Shown here: piece by piece, positions 19,392 to 29,631 of the stretch
Layout: the number at the start of each line of letters is the position of its first letter
Position numbering within the stretch: the first letter of the stretch is position 1
Assembly: GCF_030252425.1 (NCBI RefSeq)
Contig: NZ_CP126994.1
Coordinates: 1,984,001 to 2,048,000, forward strand
Length of the DNA stretch: 64,000 nucleotides
Direction of reading: 5' to 3'
Origin: Acidisoma sp. PAMC 29798
GTDB lineage: Bacteria; Pseudomonadota; Alphaproteobacteria; Acetobacterales; Acetobacteraceae
Translations under genes and position numbers: made by a program
Notes under the pieces: generated by a model
Told to the model about the DNA's origin: nothing
Database searches by the model: none
Seen by the model: the letters and a program-made list of their open reading frames with translations, nothing else

Positions 19392-20108
19392 TTGGATCAG
19401 GCGGTCAATGCCACTCAGCTGGCGACGCCCGGGAGCACCCTGTCGCTCTGGGGTCTGTTCTTAGAGGCGGATATCGTCGTCAAGCTGGTGATCCTGGGCC
19501 TGCTGGCCGCCAGCGTGTGGGTTTGGGCTATCATCTTCGAGAAATACACCGTCATTCGGCGCGCGAATCGCCAAGGCCATGCCTTCGAGGACCGCTTTTG
19601 GTCCGGCGGCAGCCTGGAAGATCTCTATGAGCAGGAAGGCCAGAAGCCGGATAACCCGATGGCCGCCGTTTTCGGCGCCGCCATGGGCGAATGGCGCCGC
19701 ACGGCGCGCATCGCGGGCACCGATATCGGTCATACGGCGGTGAAAGAGCGTGTCGATCGCGCCATGACCGTCACCATCCAGCGTGAGATGGAGCGGATGG
19801 AGCGCTGGTTGATCTTCCTGGCCTCGGTCGGGTCCACCGCGCCCTTTATCGGCTTGTTCGGTACGGTCTGGGGCATCATGCACAGCTTCTCGGCCATCGC
19901 CGCCATGCACAATACCAACCTCGCCGTGGTCGCGCCGGGCATCGCGGAAGCGCTGTTCGCCACCGCCATCGGCCTGGTTGCGGCCATTCCCGCCGTGCTC
20001 GCCTACAACAAGATCGGCACCGACCTGTCCCGCTTCGCGGCACGGTTGGAAGGTTTTGGCAACGAGTTCAGCGCGATCCTGTCGCGCCAGACCGAAGAGA
20101 GGGCCTGA
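19392..20108 (+). CDS. tolQ: Tol-Pal system protein TolQ
   Basis: A 238-aa inner-membrane proton-channel subunit of the ExbB/TolQ/MotA family. It has three membrane segments: VVKLVILGLLAASVWVWAII near residue 30, a pair after the cytoplasmic loop beginning FLASVGSTAPFIGLFGTVWG, and IAEALFATAIGLVAAIPAVL. With TolR it harvests the proton motive force to energise TolA. The start is a TTG at 19392, twelve bases after the ybgC stop. Confidence 0.95.
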   Translation: MDQAVNATQLATPGSTLSLWGLFLEADIVVKLVILGLLAASVWVWAIIFEKYTVIRRANRQGHAFEDRFWSGGSLEDLYEQEGQKPDNPMAAVFGAAMGEWRRTARIAGTDIGHTAVKERVDRAMTVTIQREMERMERWLIFLASVGSTAPFIGLFGTVWGIMHSFSAIAAMHNTNLAVVAPGIAEALFATAIGLVAAIPAVLAYNKIGTDLSRFAARLEGFGNEFSAILSRQTEERA

Positions 20109-20111
20109 GCC

Positions 20112-20609
20112 ATGGCGATGGGTGGCATCGGTGGTCCGAAAAGTCGTGCCCGCTATCGCCCCTTGGCGGAAATTAACGTCACGCCCCTGGTGGACGTCAT
20201 GTTGGTGCTGCTCATCATCTTCATGGTGACGGCGCCGCTGATGACCTCGGGCGTCACCGTCGATCTACCCAAGACCAACGCCAATCCCGTCAACACGGAC
20301 AGCACGCCCATCACCCTCTCCATCAATGCCGAAGGCAAGGTCTTCCTGCAAAACGACGCCGTGCAGATCGGCGATCTCGTCGCGCGGCTGCAAACGCTCA
20401 GCAACGGCCAGACGGACCGGCGTATCTTCGTGCGCGGCGACCAGACCGTGTCCTACGGCCAGATCATGCAAGTGATGGGTACCATCGTCGCGGGCGGCTT
20501 CACCAAGGTCGCACTCCTCGCGCAACAGCCCGATAGCGCCGGCGTTATCGCCCCGGTGCCGGCGAGTGGCACCGCGGCACCTGGCGCGGCCGCGCCAGCC
20601 GGCCAATAG
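20112..20609 (+). CDS. tolR: Tol-Pal system protein TolR
   Basis: A 165-aa ExbD/TolR family protein. A single membrane segment begins in INVTPLVDVMLVLLIIFMVT and carries the essential Asp (LVDVML). The periplasmic domain follows, and a Pro/Ala/Gly-rich tail ends the protein. It starts three bases after the tolQ stop and works with TolQ as the stator complex. Confidence 0.95.
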   Translation: MAMGGIGGPKSRARYRPLAEINVTPLVDVMLVLLIIFMVTAPLMTSGVTVDLPKTNANPVNTDSTPITLSINAEGKVFLQNDAVQIGDLVARLQTLSNGQTDRRIFVRGDQTVSYGQIMQVMGTIVAGGFTKVALLAQQPDSAGVIAPVPASGTAAPGAAAPAGQ

Positions 20610-20670
20610 GCCGGTCCGCGCGCTTTATGAACAGCGCCTTGTCTTGTTCTCGGCCGCAGCGGGTTTTCGC

Positions 20671-21837
20671 ATGAGCCCGCAACTGCGCCGCGCGGCCGGC
20701 GTCTCGGGCCTGCTGCATGTCCTGCTGCTGGTGATGCTCATCGTCTCGCTGCCGTCCAAGAAGCCGGACGACACGCCCGATCTGGACGCCGTATCGGTCG
20801 ACTTCGTGGGGCCCTCGGCGCCCGCGCAGAAGGCCGACAAGCCGGACAAGGTGTCGGCGCCCGCCGATACGCCAACGACCGTTCAGGCACCGAAAGCGAC
20901 CCAGGCGCCGACGCCGCAGCCTTTGGCCGATGCGCCGCCGCCTCCCCCACCGCCGCCTCCGCCGCCGTCGGAAACGCCGGTGAACCAGCCGGCCGTGCCG
21001 ACGCCGCCACCGCCGGCGCCCGCGCCGCCGCAACCGGCGACCCCACCGCCGACCCCCACGCCGCCGGTGCCGACACCGCCCGCGCCGCAGCCCCCTGCGC
21101 CGCAACCACCACCCACGCCGTCTCCCACGGCGGAGCCCTTGCCGCCACCGCCACCGCCCGCGCCGCCTGTGCCACAGGCGCCGGCCAAGCCGGTGACGCC
21201 ACCGCCGACGCCGACGCCCCCCGCGCCGACGAAACCCGCCCAACCGCCGACGCCACCCACGACGCAGACCCAGTCTGCGCCGCAGATGACGGCGAACGCG
21301 GCGCCTGCGCTGCCGATGCCACCGCCGCCAGCCCCGCCCGCGCCACCGGCGCCGCCGAGTGCGACGACGCAGCCGCACCCCACGGCCAATGCCGCGCCGA
21401 TGAGCCAGTCCGTGCTCAACACGCTTGAGAAGCTGCGCGCCATGAACCTGACGCAGAAGACGCCGACGTCTCGCTACAACCCGGCCCAGGGCGGCGCGCC
21501 GCAGGGTGGAGGCAGCCCGAACGCCACTGCCGGGCTGAGCGCAGCTGAACGGGGCGCGATCGGCGACCATGTGCGCGAGTGCTGGACGATCGATGCCGGT
21601 GCCCAAGGCATTCAAACCATGAAGGTGCTGCTGACCGTGCAGACCGACGCCGCCGGCACCGTCCGTGACGCCAAGGTCGCGGGGCCGGATCAGGGCCGCG
21701 TTGCCGCCGATCCGGTGTTCCGTGCCTTCGCGGAACGCGCCATTCGTGCCGTGGAGGACTACCGCTGTGCGACCCTACCGCTCCCACCCGCTCTTGTAGG
21801 TAAGCCGGAAACCTTCAACTTCCGGTTCAGCCCGTGA
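20671..21837 (+). CDS. tolA: Cell-envelope protein TolA with polyproline linker
   Basis: A 388-aa TolA. An N-terminal membrane anchor ([15 protein letters not shown]) is followed by about 220 residues dominated by Pro, Ala and Thr, including a run of a dozen prolines, and then a C-terminal TonB/TolA-type domain ([20 protein letters not shown]...NFRFSP). It links the TolQR motor to TolB and Pal. In enterobacteria the middle domain is a long alpha-helix; here it should form a stiff polyproline rod. The ATG at 20671 gives the expected short cytoplasmic N-terminus; an upstream in-frame extension overlapping tolR is unlikely. Confidence 0.92.
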   Translation: MSPQLRRAAGVSGLLHVLLLVMLIVSLPSKKPDDTPDLDAVSVDFVGPSAPAQKADKPDKVSAPADTPTTVQAPKATQAPTPQPLADAPPPPPPPPPPPSETPVNQPAVPTPPPPAPAPPQPATPPPTPTPPVPTPPAPQPPAPQPPPTPSPTAEPLPPPPPPAPPVPQAPAKPVTPPPTPTPPAPTKPAQPPTPPTTQTQSAPQMTANAAPALPMPPPPAPPAPPAPPSATTQPHPTANAAPMSQSVLNTLEKLRAMNLTQKTPTSRYNPAQGGAPQGGGSPNATAGLSAAERGAIGDHVRECWTIDAGAQGIQTMKVLLTVQTDAAGTVRDAKVAGPDQGRVAADPVFRAFAERAIRAVEDYRCATLPLPPALVGKPETFNFRFSP

Positions 21838-21857
21838 CGCGACAGCAGGAAACGACC

Positions 21858-23261
21858 ATGAACAAGACGCTTATGAACTCCGGCCGCGCCTCCTTTGAGG
21901 CTGACGACATGCCGCGGCGGGACGTGCCCGGCATGATCCGCACCATCACCCGCCGGGGCATGATCGGCACGACCGTCGCCTCCACGCTGGCGATTCCGGC
22001 CTTCGCACAGACCGCCGCCCCGGCGCCCGCCGCCGGTGACGCGGGTGCGACCAGCGCCGTGATCGACGTCAATCGCGCCCGCACCGCGCCCATTCCCATC
22101 GCCATTCCCGCGTTCGCCGGCGGCACCAGCGCCGGTGACATGGTCGGCGTCATCGCCAATGACCTCAATCGCTGCGGCCTGTTCCGGATCGTCGATGGGT
22201 CGGGCATTGCGGCCACAGCGTCGGGCGGCGCGCCGGATTTCGGCTCCTGGAAGGGCACTGGCGCGCAGGCGCTGGTAACTGGCAGCATCACCCAGCAGGG
22301 CGACCAGCTCCGTGTGGAGTTCCGGCTGTGGGACATTCTGCCCGGCACCCAGCTTCAGGGCACCGCCTATACAACGTCGAGCGCCAATTGGCGGCGCATC
22401 GCCCACATCATCGCCGATGTCATCTACCAGCGCCTGCTGGGCGAGAAGGGCTATTTCGACACACGGATCGCCTATATCTCGACCACGGGCCCGCGCAACA
22501 ACCCGACCAAACGCTTGGCGATCATGGATCAGGACGCGGCCAACAACCGATTCCTGACGGATGGAAGCTGGACGGCGATCGGCCCGCGCTTCAGCCCGAC
22601 ACGCGATCAGATTGCCTTCATCAGCTATGTGAACCGCAGCGTGCGCGTTTATCTGTTCGACCTCGGGTCGGGCAGCCGGTCCTTGGTGGGCAACTTCCAC
22701 ACCATGACCTTCGCACCCCGCTTCAGCCCGGACGGCGGCAGCATCGTCATGTCTCTGTACCAGAACGGCGGATCCAATATCGTCACCTGCTCGCTGAACG
22801 GCGGCAACGTGCGTCAGCTGACGAATTCCGGCGCGATCGACTCGTCGCCTTGCTACAGCCCAGACGGCAGCCAGATCGTTTTCGAGTCGGATCGGGGCGG
22901 CGATCAGCAACTTTACGTGATGGGTGCGGATGGTGGTGGCGCGAAGCGCATCAGCTTCGGCAGCGGTCGCTACGGCGATCCCATCTGGTCCCCGCGCGGC
23001 GATCTGATCGCCTTTACGCGCCTAGGAAGCACCTTCGGCGTCGGCGTCATGGCGCCGGATGGGTCGGGCGAACGCATCCTGTCCGAGAGCTTCGACGTTG
23101 AAGCACCAACCTTTTGTCCGAACGGCCGGGTGATCATGTTCCAGCGCGGGGATGGCACCAGCTCCCGCCTCGTGACCATCGACATCACCGGCTTTAACGA
23201 GCAGGGGGTGAACACCGCCACCAGTGCATCCGACCCCGCATGGTCCCCGGTTCTGTCCTGA
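21858..23261 (+). CDS. tolB: Tol-Pal system beta-propeller protein TolB
   Basis: A 467-aa periplasmic protein. An N-terminal domain ([18 protein letters not shown]) is followed by a six-bladed propeller with WD40-like PD40 repeats ([49 protein letters not shown]). It binds Pal and the TolA C-terminus. ATG 21858 has AGGAA upstream; a GTG overlapping the tolA stop also exists. The leader is unusual: about 30 residues precede TRRGMIG and the hydrophobic core, ending IPAFA, so export through Tat is possible. Confidence 0.94.
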   Translation: MNKTLMNSGRASFEADDMPRRDVPGMIRTITRRGMIGTTVASTLAIPAFAQTAAPAPAAGDAGATSAVIDVNRARTAPIPIAIPAFAGGTSAGDMVGVIANDLNRCGLFRIVDGSGIAATASGGAPDFGSWKGTGAQALVTGSITQQGDQLRVEFRLWDILPGTQLQGTAYTTSSANWRRIAHIIADVIYQRLLGEKGYFDTRIAYISTTGPRNNPTKRLAIMDQDAANNRFLTDGSWTAIGPRFSPTRDQIAFISYVNRSVRVYLFDLGSGSRSLVGNFHTMTFAPRFSPDGGSIVMSLYQNGGSNIVTCSLNGGNVRQLTNSGAIDSSPCYSPDGSQIVFESDRGGDQQLYVMGADGGGAKRISFGSGRYGDPIWSPRGDLIAFTRLGSTFGVGVMAPDGSGERILSESFDVEAPTFCPNGRVIMFQRGDGTSSRLVTIDITGFNEQGVNTATSASDPAWSPVLS

Positions 23262-23356
23262 AACGATCACCCCCGCTGCACGCAGCCCTCGTTTTCGTCA
23301 AGATGGACCGCAGCTTGCTTGACCATTCATGTCAGCACGCGGTAAGCGCGCCGGAG

Positions 23357-23376
23357 TGGAAGCGGTAACGCTTCCA
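23357..23376. other. Stem-loop between tolB and pal
   Basis: TGGAAGCG and CGCTTCCA pair perfectly around a GTAA (GNRA-type) loop. No T-run follows, so it is more likely an RNA-processing or stability element ahead of pal than a full terminator. Confidence 0.5.
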
Positions 23377-23457
23377 GTCCACTGATTCCCGCGGTTGATC
23401 TTTGGTCGACCGCATCAATATTTGGTCAACACGCACCCCTAAAGGGACAAGATCGCA

Positions 23458-23967
23458 ATGAACATCAAGTTGCTCGGCGCAGTCGCAGCCGTTGCTCTTC
23501 TGGCCGGTTGCGCCAAGCCCGCGTCGACCGCCATGTCGACCGGCACCGGTGCCGCCGTCGCCACTGGCCCTGCCCCGGGCAGCGAAGAAGACCTCGTCGC
23601 CAATGTCGGCGATCGGGTGTTCTACCCCCTGAACTCCTCCTCCGTTGCCGGCGACTCCGCCGCAACGCTGGATCATCAGGGCGCCTGGCTCGGCCACTAT
23701 CCGCAGATCGCCGTGCTGATCGCCGGCAACTGCGATGAGCGTGGCACGGAGCAGTATAACCTGGCCCTGGGCCAGCGCCGCGCCGACTCCGCCCGCGACT
23801 ATCTCGTCTCCAAGGGCGTCGATGGCTCGCGCATCCAGACGATCAGCTATGGCAAGGATCGCCCGGTCGCGCAGGGTAACGACGAGCAGTCCTGGCAGCA
23901 GAACCGTAACGCCATCACCTCCGTGCAGGGCCACAACCCGCAGGAAGGCACCGGCGCTTCTTCCTAA
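23458..23967 (+). CDS. pal: Peptidoglycan-associated lipoprotein Pal
   Basis: A 169-aa outer-membrane lipoprotein. The signal sequence ends in the lipobox LLAGC (Cys19). The OmpA-like domain carries the diaminopimelate-binding Asp and Arg residues in NCDERGTEQYNLALGQRRAD. It anchors the outer membrane to peptidoglycan and binds TolB. A 196-bp gap with a hairpin separates it from tolB. A strong terminator follows, so it ends the tol-pal transcript. Confidence 0.96.
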   Translation: MNIKLLGAVAAVALLAGCAKPASTAMSTGTGAAVATGPAPGSEEDLVANVGDRVFYPLNSSSVAGDSAATLDHQGAWLGHYPQIAVLIAGNCDERGTEQYNLALGQRRADSARDYLVSKGVDGSRIQTISYGKDRPVAQGNDEQSWQQNRNAITSVQGHNPQEGTGASS

Positions 23968-23982
23968 TCGGAAGATTTGCCG

Positions 23983-24006
23983 GGGGTATCGGGCAGTCGA
24001 TACCCC
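23983..24006. other. Stem-loop downstream of pal
   Basis: GGGGTATCG and CGATACCCC form a perfect 9-bp stem 16 bp after the pal stop. No T-run follows. It lies 20 bp before the classical terminator and may protect the pal mRNA 3' end. Confidence 0.45.
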
Positions 24007-24026
24007 GCGCCGATGCGTTCGAGATC

Positions 24027-24065
24027 AAAATGGCGAGCAACTTCGGTTGCTCGCCATTTTTGTTC
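24027..24065 (+). terminator. Intrinsic terminator of the tol-pal operon
   Basis: AAAATGGCGAGCAA (24027-24040) and TTGCTCGCCATTTT (24047-24060) form a perfect 14-bp stem with a CTTCGG loop, followed by T and TGTTC. This is a textbook rho-independent terminator; the A-tract on the left side makes it potentially bidirectional. Confidence 0.92.
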
Positions 24066-24187
24066 GCTCAACGTTTTGCGCAGCGCTTGCCCATTTAGAC
24101 AAAGCCCGCCGGGATGGTAGAAGTCTCCTGACATGTCCGCGGCTGGTAGCGACTGGCCGCCCTATGGCCGAGGAAAGATTTCACCTG

Positions 24188-25051
24188 ATGAAGAAGACGT
24201 TGCTGGCTGGCCTTTGCGCTGGCGCCCTGTCCCTCTCGGGGTTGATCGGCCCGGCCTGGGCGCAGTCCGACTCCGTTCAGAGCCGGGAGGGGATTGCCTT
24301 GCAGAACCAAATCCTCAGCCTTCAGAACCAGCTCCAGCAGCTTCAGGCCCAGGTGCAGCAGAACGCCTCCAGCGGCGGCGGCCAGTCCGCCCCCGCCCCG
24401 ATTGCCTCAGGCGGCAGCAGCGACCTGACCACGCAGCTTCTTCAGCGTGTGGGCACCCTGGAAGATCAGGTCCGCCAGCTGCGCGGCGATGTCGATCAGT
24501 TGACCAATCAGGTGAACACGCAAAACGCCCAACTCAATAAACAGATCGGCGATCTCAGTTTCCAGATGCAGGGCAATGGCGGTGCTGCCGCCGCTGCTGC
24601 GGGCGCCGCCACGGGTGCGCCTGCCGCGCCGACCGCTGCCCCGGCTGCACCGCCGACAGGCGCGGCGCCGACACCGGAAATCCTGATGCAGCAGGGCACC
24701 GCCGCCTTGCATATGGGCCAGTACCAGACGTCTGAGGGCGTCGCGCGGGAAATCCTCGCCAAGCATCACAGCTCGCCCCGCGCCTATGACGCGCAGTTCC
24801 TGCTCGCCCAGTCGCTGCAGGGCCAGAAGCGTTATCAGGAAGCGGCGCTGGCCTTCGACGACACCTACAACATGAACCACAAGGGCAAGCGCGCGCCGAG
24901 TGCCCTGCTCGGCCTCGCCGTGACGCTGGGCGCCATCAATCAAAAGAGCGCCGCCTGCGACACGCTGAACACGTTGCACGCCCAATTTCCGACGCCGCCG
25001 GGCTATCTGGTGCAGCCGATCGCCGCCGCGCACCACAAGCTGGGGTGCTGA
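24188..25051 (+). CDS. cpoB: Cell division coordinator CpoB (YbgF)
   Basis: A 287-aa periplasmic protein. A Sec signal (MKKTLLAGLCAGALSLSGLI, then GPAWA) is followed by a Gln-rich trimerisation coiled coil (LQNQILSLQNQLQQLQAQVQ), a second coil, an Ala/Pro-rich linker and C-terminal TPR repeats (GTAALHMGQYQTSEGVAREI onward). CpoB couples Tol function to septal peptidoglycan synthesis. The start at 24188 has GAGGAAAGA upstream. It lies beyond the tol-pal terminator, so it probably has its own promoter. Confidence 0.92.
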   Translation: MKKTLLAGLCAGALSLSGLIGPAWAQSDSVQSREGIALQNQILSLQNQLQQLQAQVQQNASSGGGQSAPAPIASGGSSDLTTQLLQRVGTLEDQVRQLRGDVDQLTNQVNTQNAQLNKQIGDLSFQMQGNGGAAAAAAGAATGAPAAPTAAPAAPPTGAAPTPEILMQQGTAALHMGQYQTSEGVAREILAKHHSSPRAYDAQFLLAQSLQGQKRYQEAALAFDDTYNMNHKGKRAPSALLGLAVTLGAINQKSAACDTLNTLHAQFPTPPGYLVQPIAAAHHKLGC

Positions 25052-25072
25052 GAGCGAGTACGAGGTACGCCT

Positions 25073-25142
25073 CGTCACCCGCGGACGTGATCCGCGGGCC
25101 CATGGGCGCCCATGGATCCCCGGATCAAGTCCGGGGATGACG
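25073..25142. repeat. REP/BIME-like palindromic cluster
   Basis: Three stems sit inside an outer CGTCA (25073-25077)/TGACG (25138-25142) pair: CCCGCGGA/TCCGCGGG (25078-25098), the palindrome CCATGGGCGCCCATGG (25100-25115) and CCCCGGA/TCCGGGG (25118-25136). The last stem matches the abundant alphaproteobacterial element that reads ATCCCCGG...CCGGGGATGACG. It covers the most upstream possible start of tilS. Confidence 0.85.
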
Positions 25143-26428
25143 TGGAAAGGTATGGCGCCGAGCCCCTGACCGACACGGAATTCGCGACCCTCATCGCGCG
25201 GCTAGCGCCGTTCGTGTCGCATCCGAAACTCGGCCTTGCGGTGTCCGGCGGCGCCGATAGCATGGCGATGGCGGTCCTCGCCGCCGATTGGGCGAAATCC
25301 CAAGGCGGAGCGGCGATCGCCTTCATCGTCGATCACGGCCTACGACCCGGCTCCGCACAGGAAGCGGCAACCGCCGCCGCCGCCCTGCGGCGCTTGGGCA
25401 TCGCTGCCACCATCCTCACCCTCACCGATCTCGATGCGGGGTCCGCCATGCCCGCACGCGCGCGCATGGCGCGGTTCGCCGCCATCGAGGCTGCCTGTAT
25501 GGACGCGGGCATCATCGACCTGCTCCTCGCCCATCACGCCGCGGATCAGGCCGAGACGGTGATCATGCGGTCCCTGCGCGGCAGTGGCCCTGCCGGTCTA
25601 GCGGGCATGGCGGCCGTATCCGAGACCGCGCGCCTGCGCATCCTGCGACCGCTGCTGACGGTCGCCGCGGGGCGACTGCGGGCCACGCTCGACGCCCGTG
25701 GGGTCGGTTGGGCCGAGGATCCCACCAATGTCGATGGCCGCTTCACCCGCGCCCGGCTGCGCGCGGCACGCGGCGACCGGCAAGGCGACGGTCCGGCGAC
25801 ACGGGCGCTTACGGCCTCTGCGCAGGCCGACGGTCTCACACGCGCGACCGCCGAGGCGGCTGCAGCGAACTGGATTGCGGCCCATGCCACGATCCGGCCC
25901 GAAGGCTTCGCCCTTCTCCCACGTTGCCCTTGGCCCATCGATGCGCTTGCGGCGTTGCTGCGCATGATCTCGGGCGCACAGCACCTGCCGCCAACGGACG
26001 CACTCACACCCATCGTCGGAGACCCCGCAGGCGCCATAGGCGGCGGCATTTGTATCGCCGGCGTGCGCCTGTTGCCAGCCGGGCGCCTCGGCCCCGGCTT
26101 TCTGCTCTGTCGCGAAGCCGCAGCCATAGCGGGTCCGATGGCCGCCACCTCTGCCGCCAACTGGGACGGCCGCTTTCGCCGGCCCGGTACGTGTCCGGCT
26201 CTGCCCGATGAAACCATTGCAGCCCTTGGTGCAGATGCGGCCCGATTGCGGGACTGGTCCACGCTGCCGTCTGTGGTGCTGGAGAGTTTGCCCGCATACC
26301 GTTCCGCAGAATGTACCCTGATCGCCGTGCCGAGCCTGGGCTGGCCTACACCCGAAATGGTGCTGCCACGTCGCATGCTGTTCCATCCCGCCCGGCCGGC
26401 AGCGGGTGCGACCTTCGCCCCTTCATGA
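25142..26428 (+). CDS. tilS: tRNA(Ile)-lysidine synthase TilS
   Basis: A 428-aa N-type ATP pyrophosphatase that converts C34 of tRNA-Ile(CAU) to lysidine. The PP-loop LAVSGGADSMAMAVLA is near the N-terminus, followed by AHHAADQAETVIMRSLRGSG and the WAEDPTNVDGRFTRARLR segment typical of TilS. The longest in-frame start (ATG 25112) lies inside a REP-like palindrome and would encode the repeat-derived MDPRIKSGDD, so a downstream start such as GTG 25142 is more credible. The C-terminal region is divergent. Confidence 0.9.
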   Translation: MERYGAEPLTDTEFATLIARLAPFVSHPKLGLAVSGGADSMAMAVLAADWAKSQGGAAIAFIVDHGLRPGSAQEAATAAAALRRLGIAATILTLTDLDAGSAMPARARMARFAAIEAACMDAGIIDLLLAHHAADQAETVIMRSLRGSGPAGLAGMAAVSETARLRILRPLLTVAAGRLRATLDARGVGWAEDPTNVDGRFTRARLRAARGDRQGDGPATRALTASAQADGLTRATAEAAAANWIAAHATIRPEGFALLPRCPWPIDALAALLRMISGAQHLPPTDALTPIVGDPAGAIGGGICIAGVRLLPAGRLGPGFLLCREAAAIAGPMAATSAANWDGRFRRPGTCPALPDETIAALGADAARLRDWSTLPSVVLESLPAYRSAECTLIAVPSLGWPTPEMVLPRRMLFHPARPAAGATFAPS

Positions 26429-26633
26429 CGAAATCTTCATTGCCCAATACGCTCCGGGATGCGCTGGAGCGAAAGACTTCCTATCTTTCGTGTGCCAATG
26501 CGGAATATCATCCGCTCTGGTCTCGCCTGCGGGGAGACGCCTATGCTTGGTCCCATCCGGTCTTCGCTTCTCGTGATGAGGAAGACGATGCGGGCCCGCT
26601 GACTATGACGCCGGTTAGGAACTGGATGACGTG

Positions 26634-26634
<1 letters not shown>
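26425..26634 (+). CDS. Small hypothetical protein coupled between tilS and ftsH (69 aa)
   Basis: No family is recognised. The ATG overlaps the tilS stop as ATGA and the stop overlaps the ftsH ATG, so the frame fills the gap exactly. The 69-residue product is soluble-looking, with a basic/helical N-terminus ([20 protein letters not shown]), several aromatic residues and an acidic patch (SRDEEDDAG). Composition is less GC-rich than the flanking genes. The overlaps support translation, but a non-coding leader of ftsH is an alternative. Confidence 0.4.
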
Positions 26635-28574
<1,940 letters not shown>

Positions 28575-28603
28575 GCCTTTGGCTTTAGGCGACGATGTAA
28601 AAC

Positions 28604-28630
28604 CCCCGGGCTTGCGCCCGGGGTTTCTTT
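28604..28630 (+). terminator. Intrinsic terminator after ftsH
   Basis: CCCCGGGC (28604-28611) and GCCCGGGG (28616-28623) form a perfect 8-bp GC stem with a TTGC loop, followed by TTTCTTT. It stands 30 bp after ftsH and directly abuts the folP start region. Confidence 0.9.
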
Positions 28631-28642
28631 ATGGGGGAGCTG

Positions 28643-29470
28643 ATGGTTCCAAATCACTGGGCCGGTCTTAGCCTCCATCGCCCTCTGATCATGGGCATCC
28701 TGAACCTTACGCCCGACAGTTTTTCCGACGGCGGTCGGTGGTTGAGCCTTCCTACGATCCTGGACGCCGGCCGCGCGATGACGGCCGCCGGCGCCGACAT
28801 CCTGGACATCGGGGGCGAGAGCACCCGCCCCGGCGCGGCGACGGTATCGGTAGACGAGGAATGCGCGCGCATCCTCCCGGCGATCGCCGCCCTTGCGCGG
28901 GACGGCGCGGTCATCTCCGTCGATACCCGCAATGCTGCCACCATGTCGGCTGCGCTGGCGGCTGGCGCGCGCATCATCAATGACGTGACCGCCCTCACCC
29001 ATGACCCACGGTCGCTCGGTGTGGTTGCCGAGGCGGGCGCACCCGTGGTGCTCATGCATATGCGCGGCACGCCCGCGACGATGAACGGCCTCGCCGTTTA
29101 CGACGACATCGGCGCGGAGGTCGCGGCCGAACTCTCTGGTCAGATCGAGACGGCCCTCGCGGCGGGCATTGCGCGGGAGGCGATTGCGATCGACCCAGGC
29201 CTCGGCTTCGCCAAGGTGGGCGCCCAGAATGTCTCGCTGTTGCGCGACCTCGGCGCGCTGCGTGCCTTGGGATTTCCGCTATTGGTCGGCTTATCCCGCA
29301 AGGGCTTCATCGGCGCGATTTCGGGGGAGGCGATGGCGGGGCAGCGGCTGGGTGGCTCGCTCGCCGGCGCCCTGTTCGCCCTCACCCATGGCGCGCAGAT
29401 CCTGCGTGTGCATGACGTGGCCGAAACCGTGCAGGCCGTGCGGACGTGGACGGCGCTGTCGTCGGCGTAA
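28643..29470 (+). CDS. folP: Dihydropteroate synthase
   Basis: About 275 aa; condenses p-aminobenzoate with dihydropterin pyrophosphate in folate synthesis and is the sulfonamide target. Family signatures are clear: MGILNLTPDSFSDGG, DILDIGGESTRPGA, the IDPGLGFAK block and GLSRKGFIG. ATG 28643 has a GGGGAG Shine-Dalgarno; another ATG at 28631 overlaps the ftsH terminator tail. Because the terminator ends at the start codon, expression needs readthrough or a promoter inside or beside it. Confidence 0.95.
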   Translation: MVPNHWAGLSLHRPLIMGILNLTPDSFSDGGRWLSLPTILDAGRAMTAAGADILDIGGESTRPGAATVSVDEECARILPAIAALARDGAVISVDTRNAATMSAALAAGARIINDVTALTHDPRSLGVVAEAGAPVVLMHMRGTPATMNGLAVYDDIGAEVAAELSGQIETALAAGIAREAIAIDPGLGFAKVGAQNVSLLRDLGALRALGFPLLVGLSRKGFIGAISGEAMAGQRLGGSLAGALFALTHGAQILRVHDVAETVQAVRTWTALSSA

Positions 29471-29471
29471 G

Positions 29472-29545
29472 AGGTGGATGACGCTGTGCTTAGCCACCCT
29501 ACGAGTTGCGGAAGGTAGGGCGGAAAAGCGACGCGCATTCCGCCA
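29472..29545. repeat. Dispersed palindromic repeat, copy 2 (folP-glmM)
   Basis: Two divergent copies sit head to head: GGTGG...CCACCCTACG (29473-29502) and GTAGGGCGGAAAAGCG...TTCCGCC (29515-29545). The second has the same core as the copy after glgX. It fills much of the folP-glmM gap. Confidence 0.65.
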
Positions 29546-29631
29546 CCCCCCTCACGTTGCCTGCTCCGCCGGCCGCAGCTAAACCAAGGCCTCGTGAATA
29601 TCCGCGATAATCGGACGAGGCGCAGCATTCC

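Noticed and set aside
20545-21615. 356-codon minus-strand frame of Arg/Gly runs over tolA
   Set aside because: Product of reading the polyproline repeat in reverse; not a gene.
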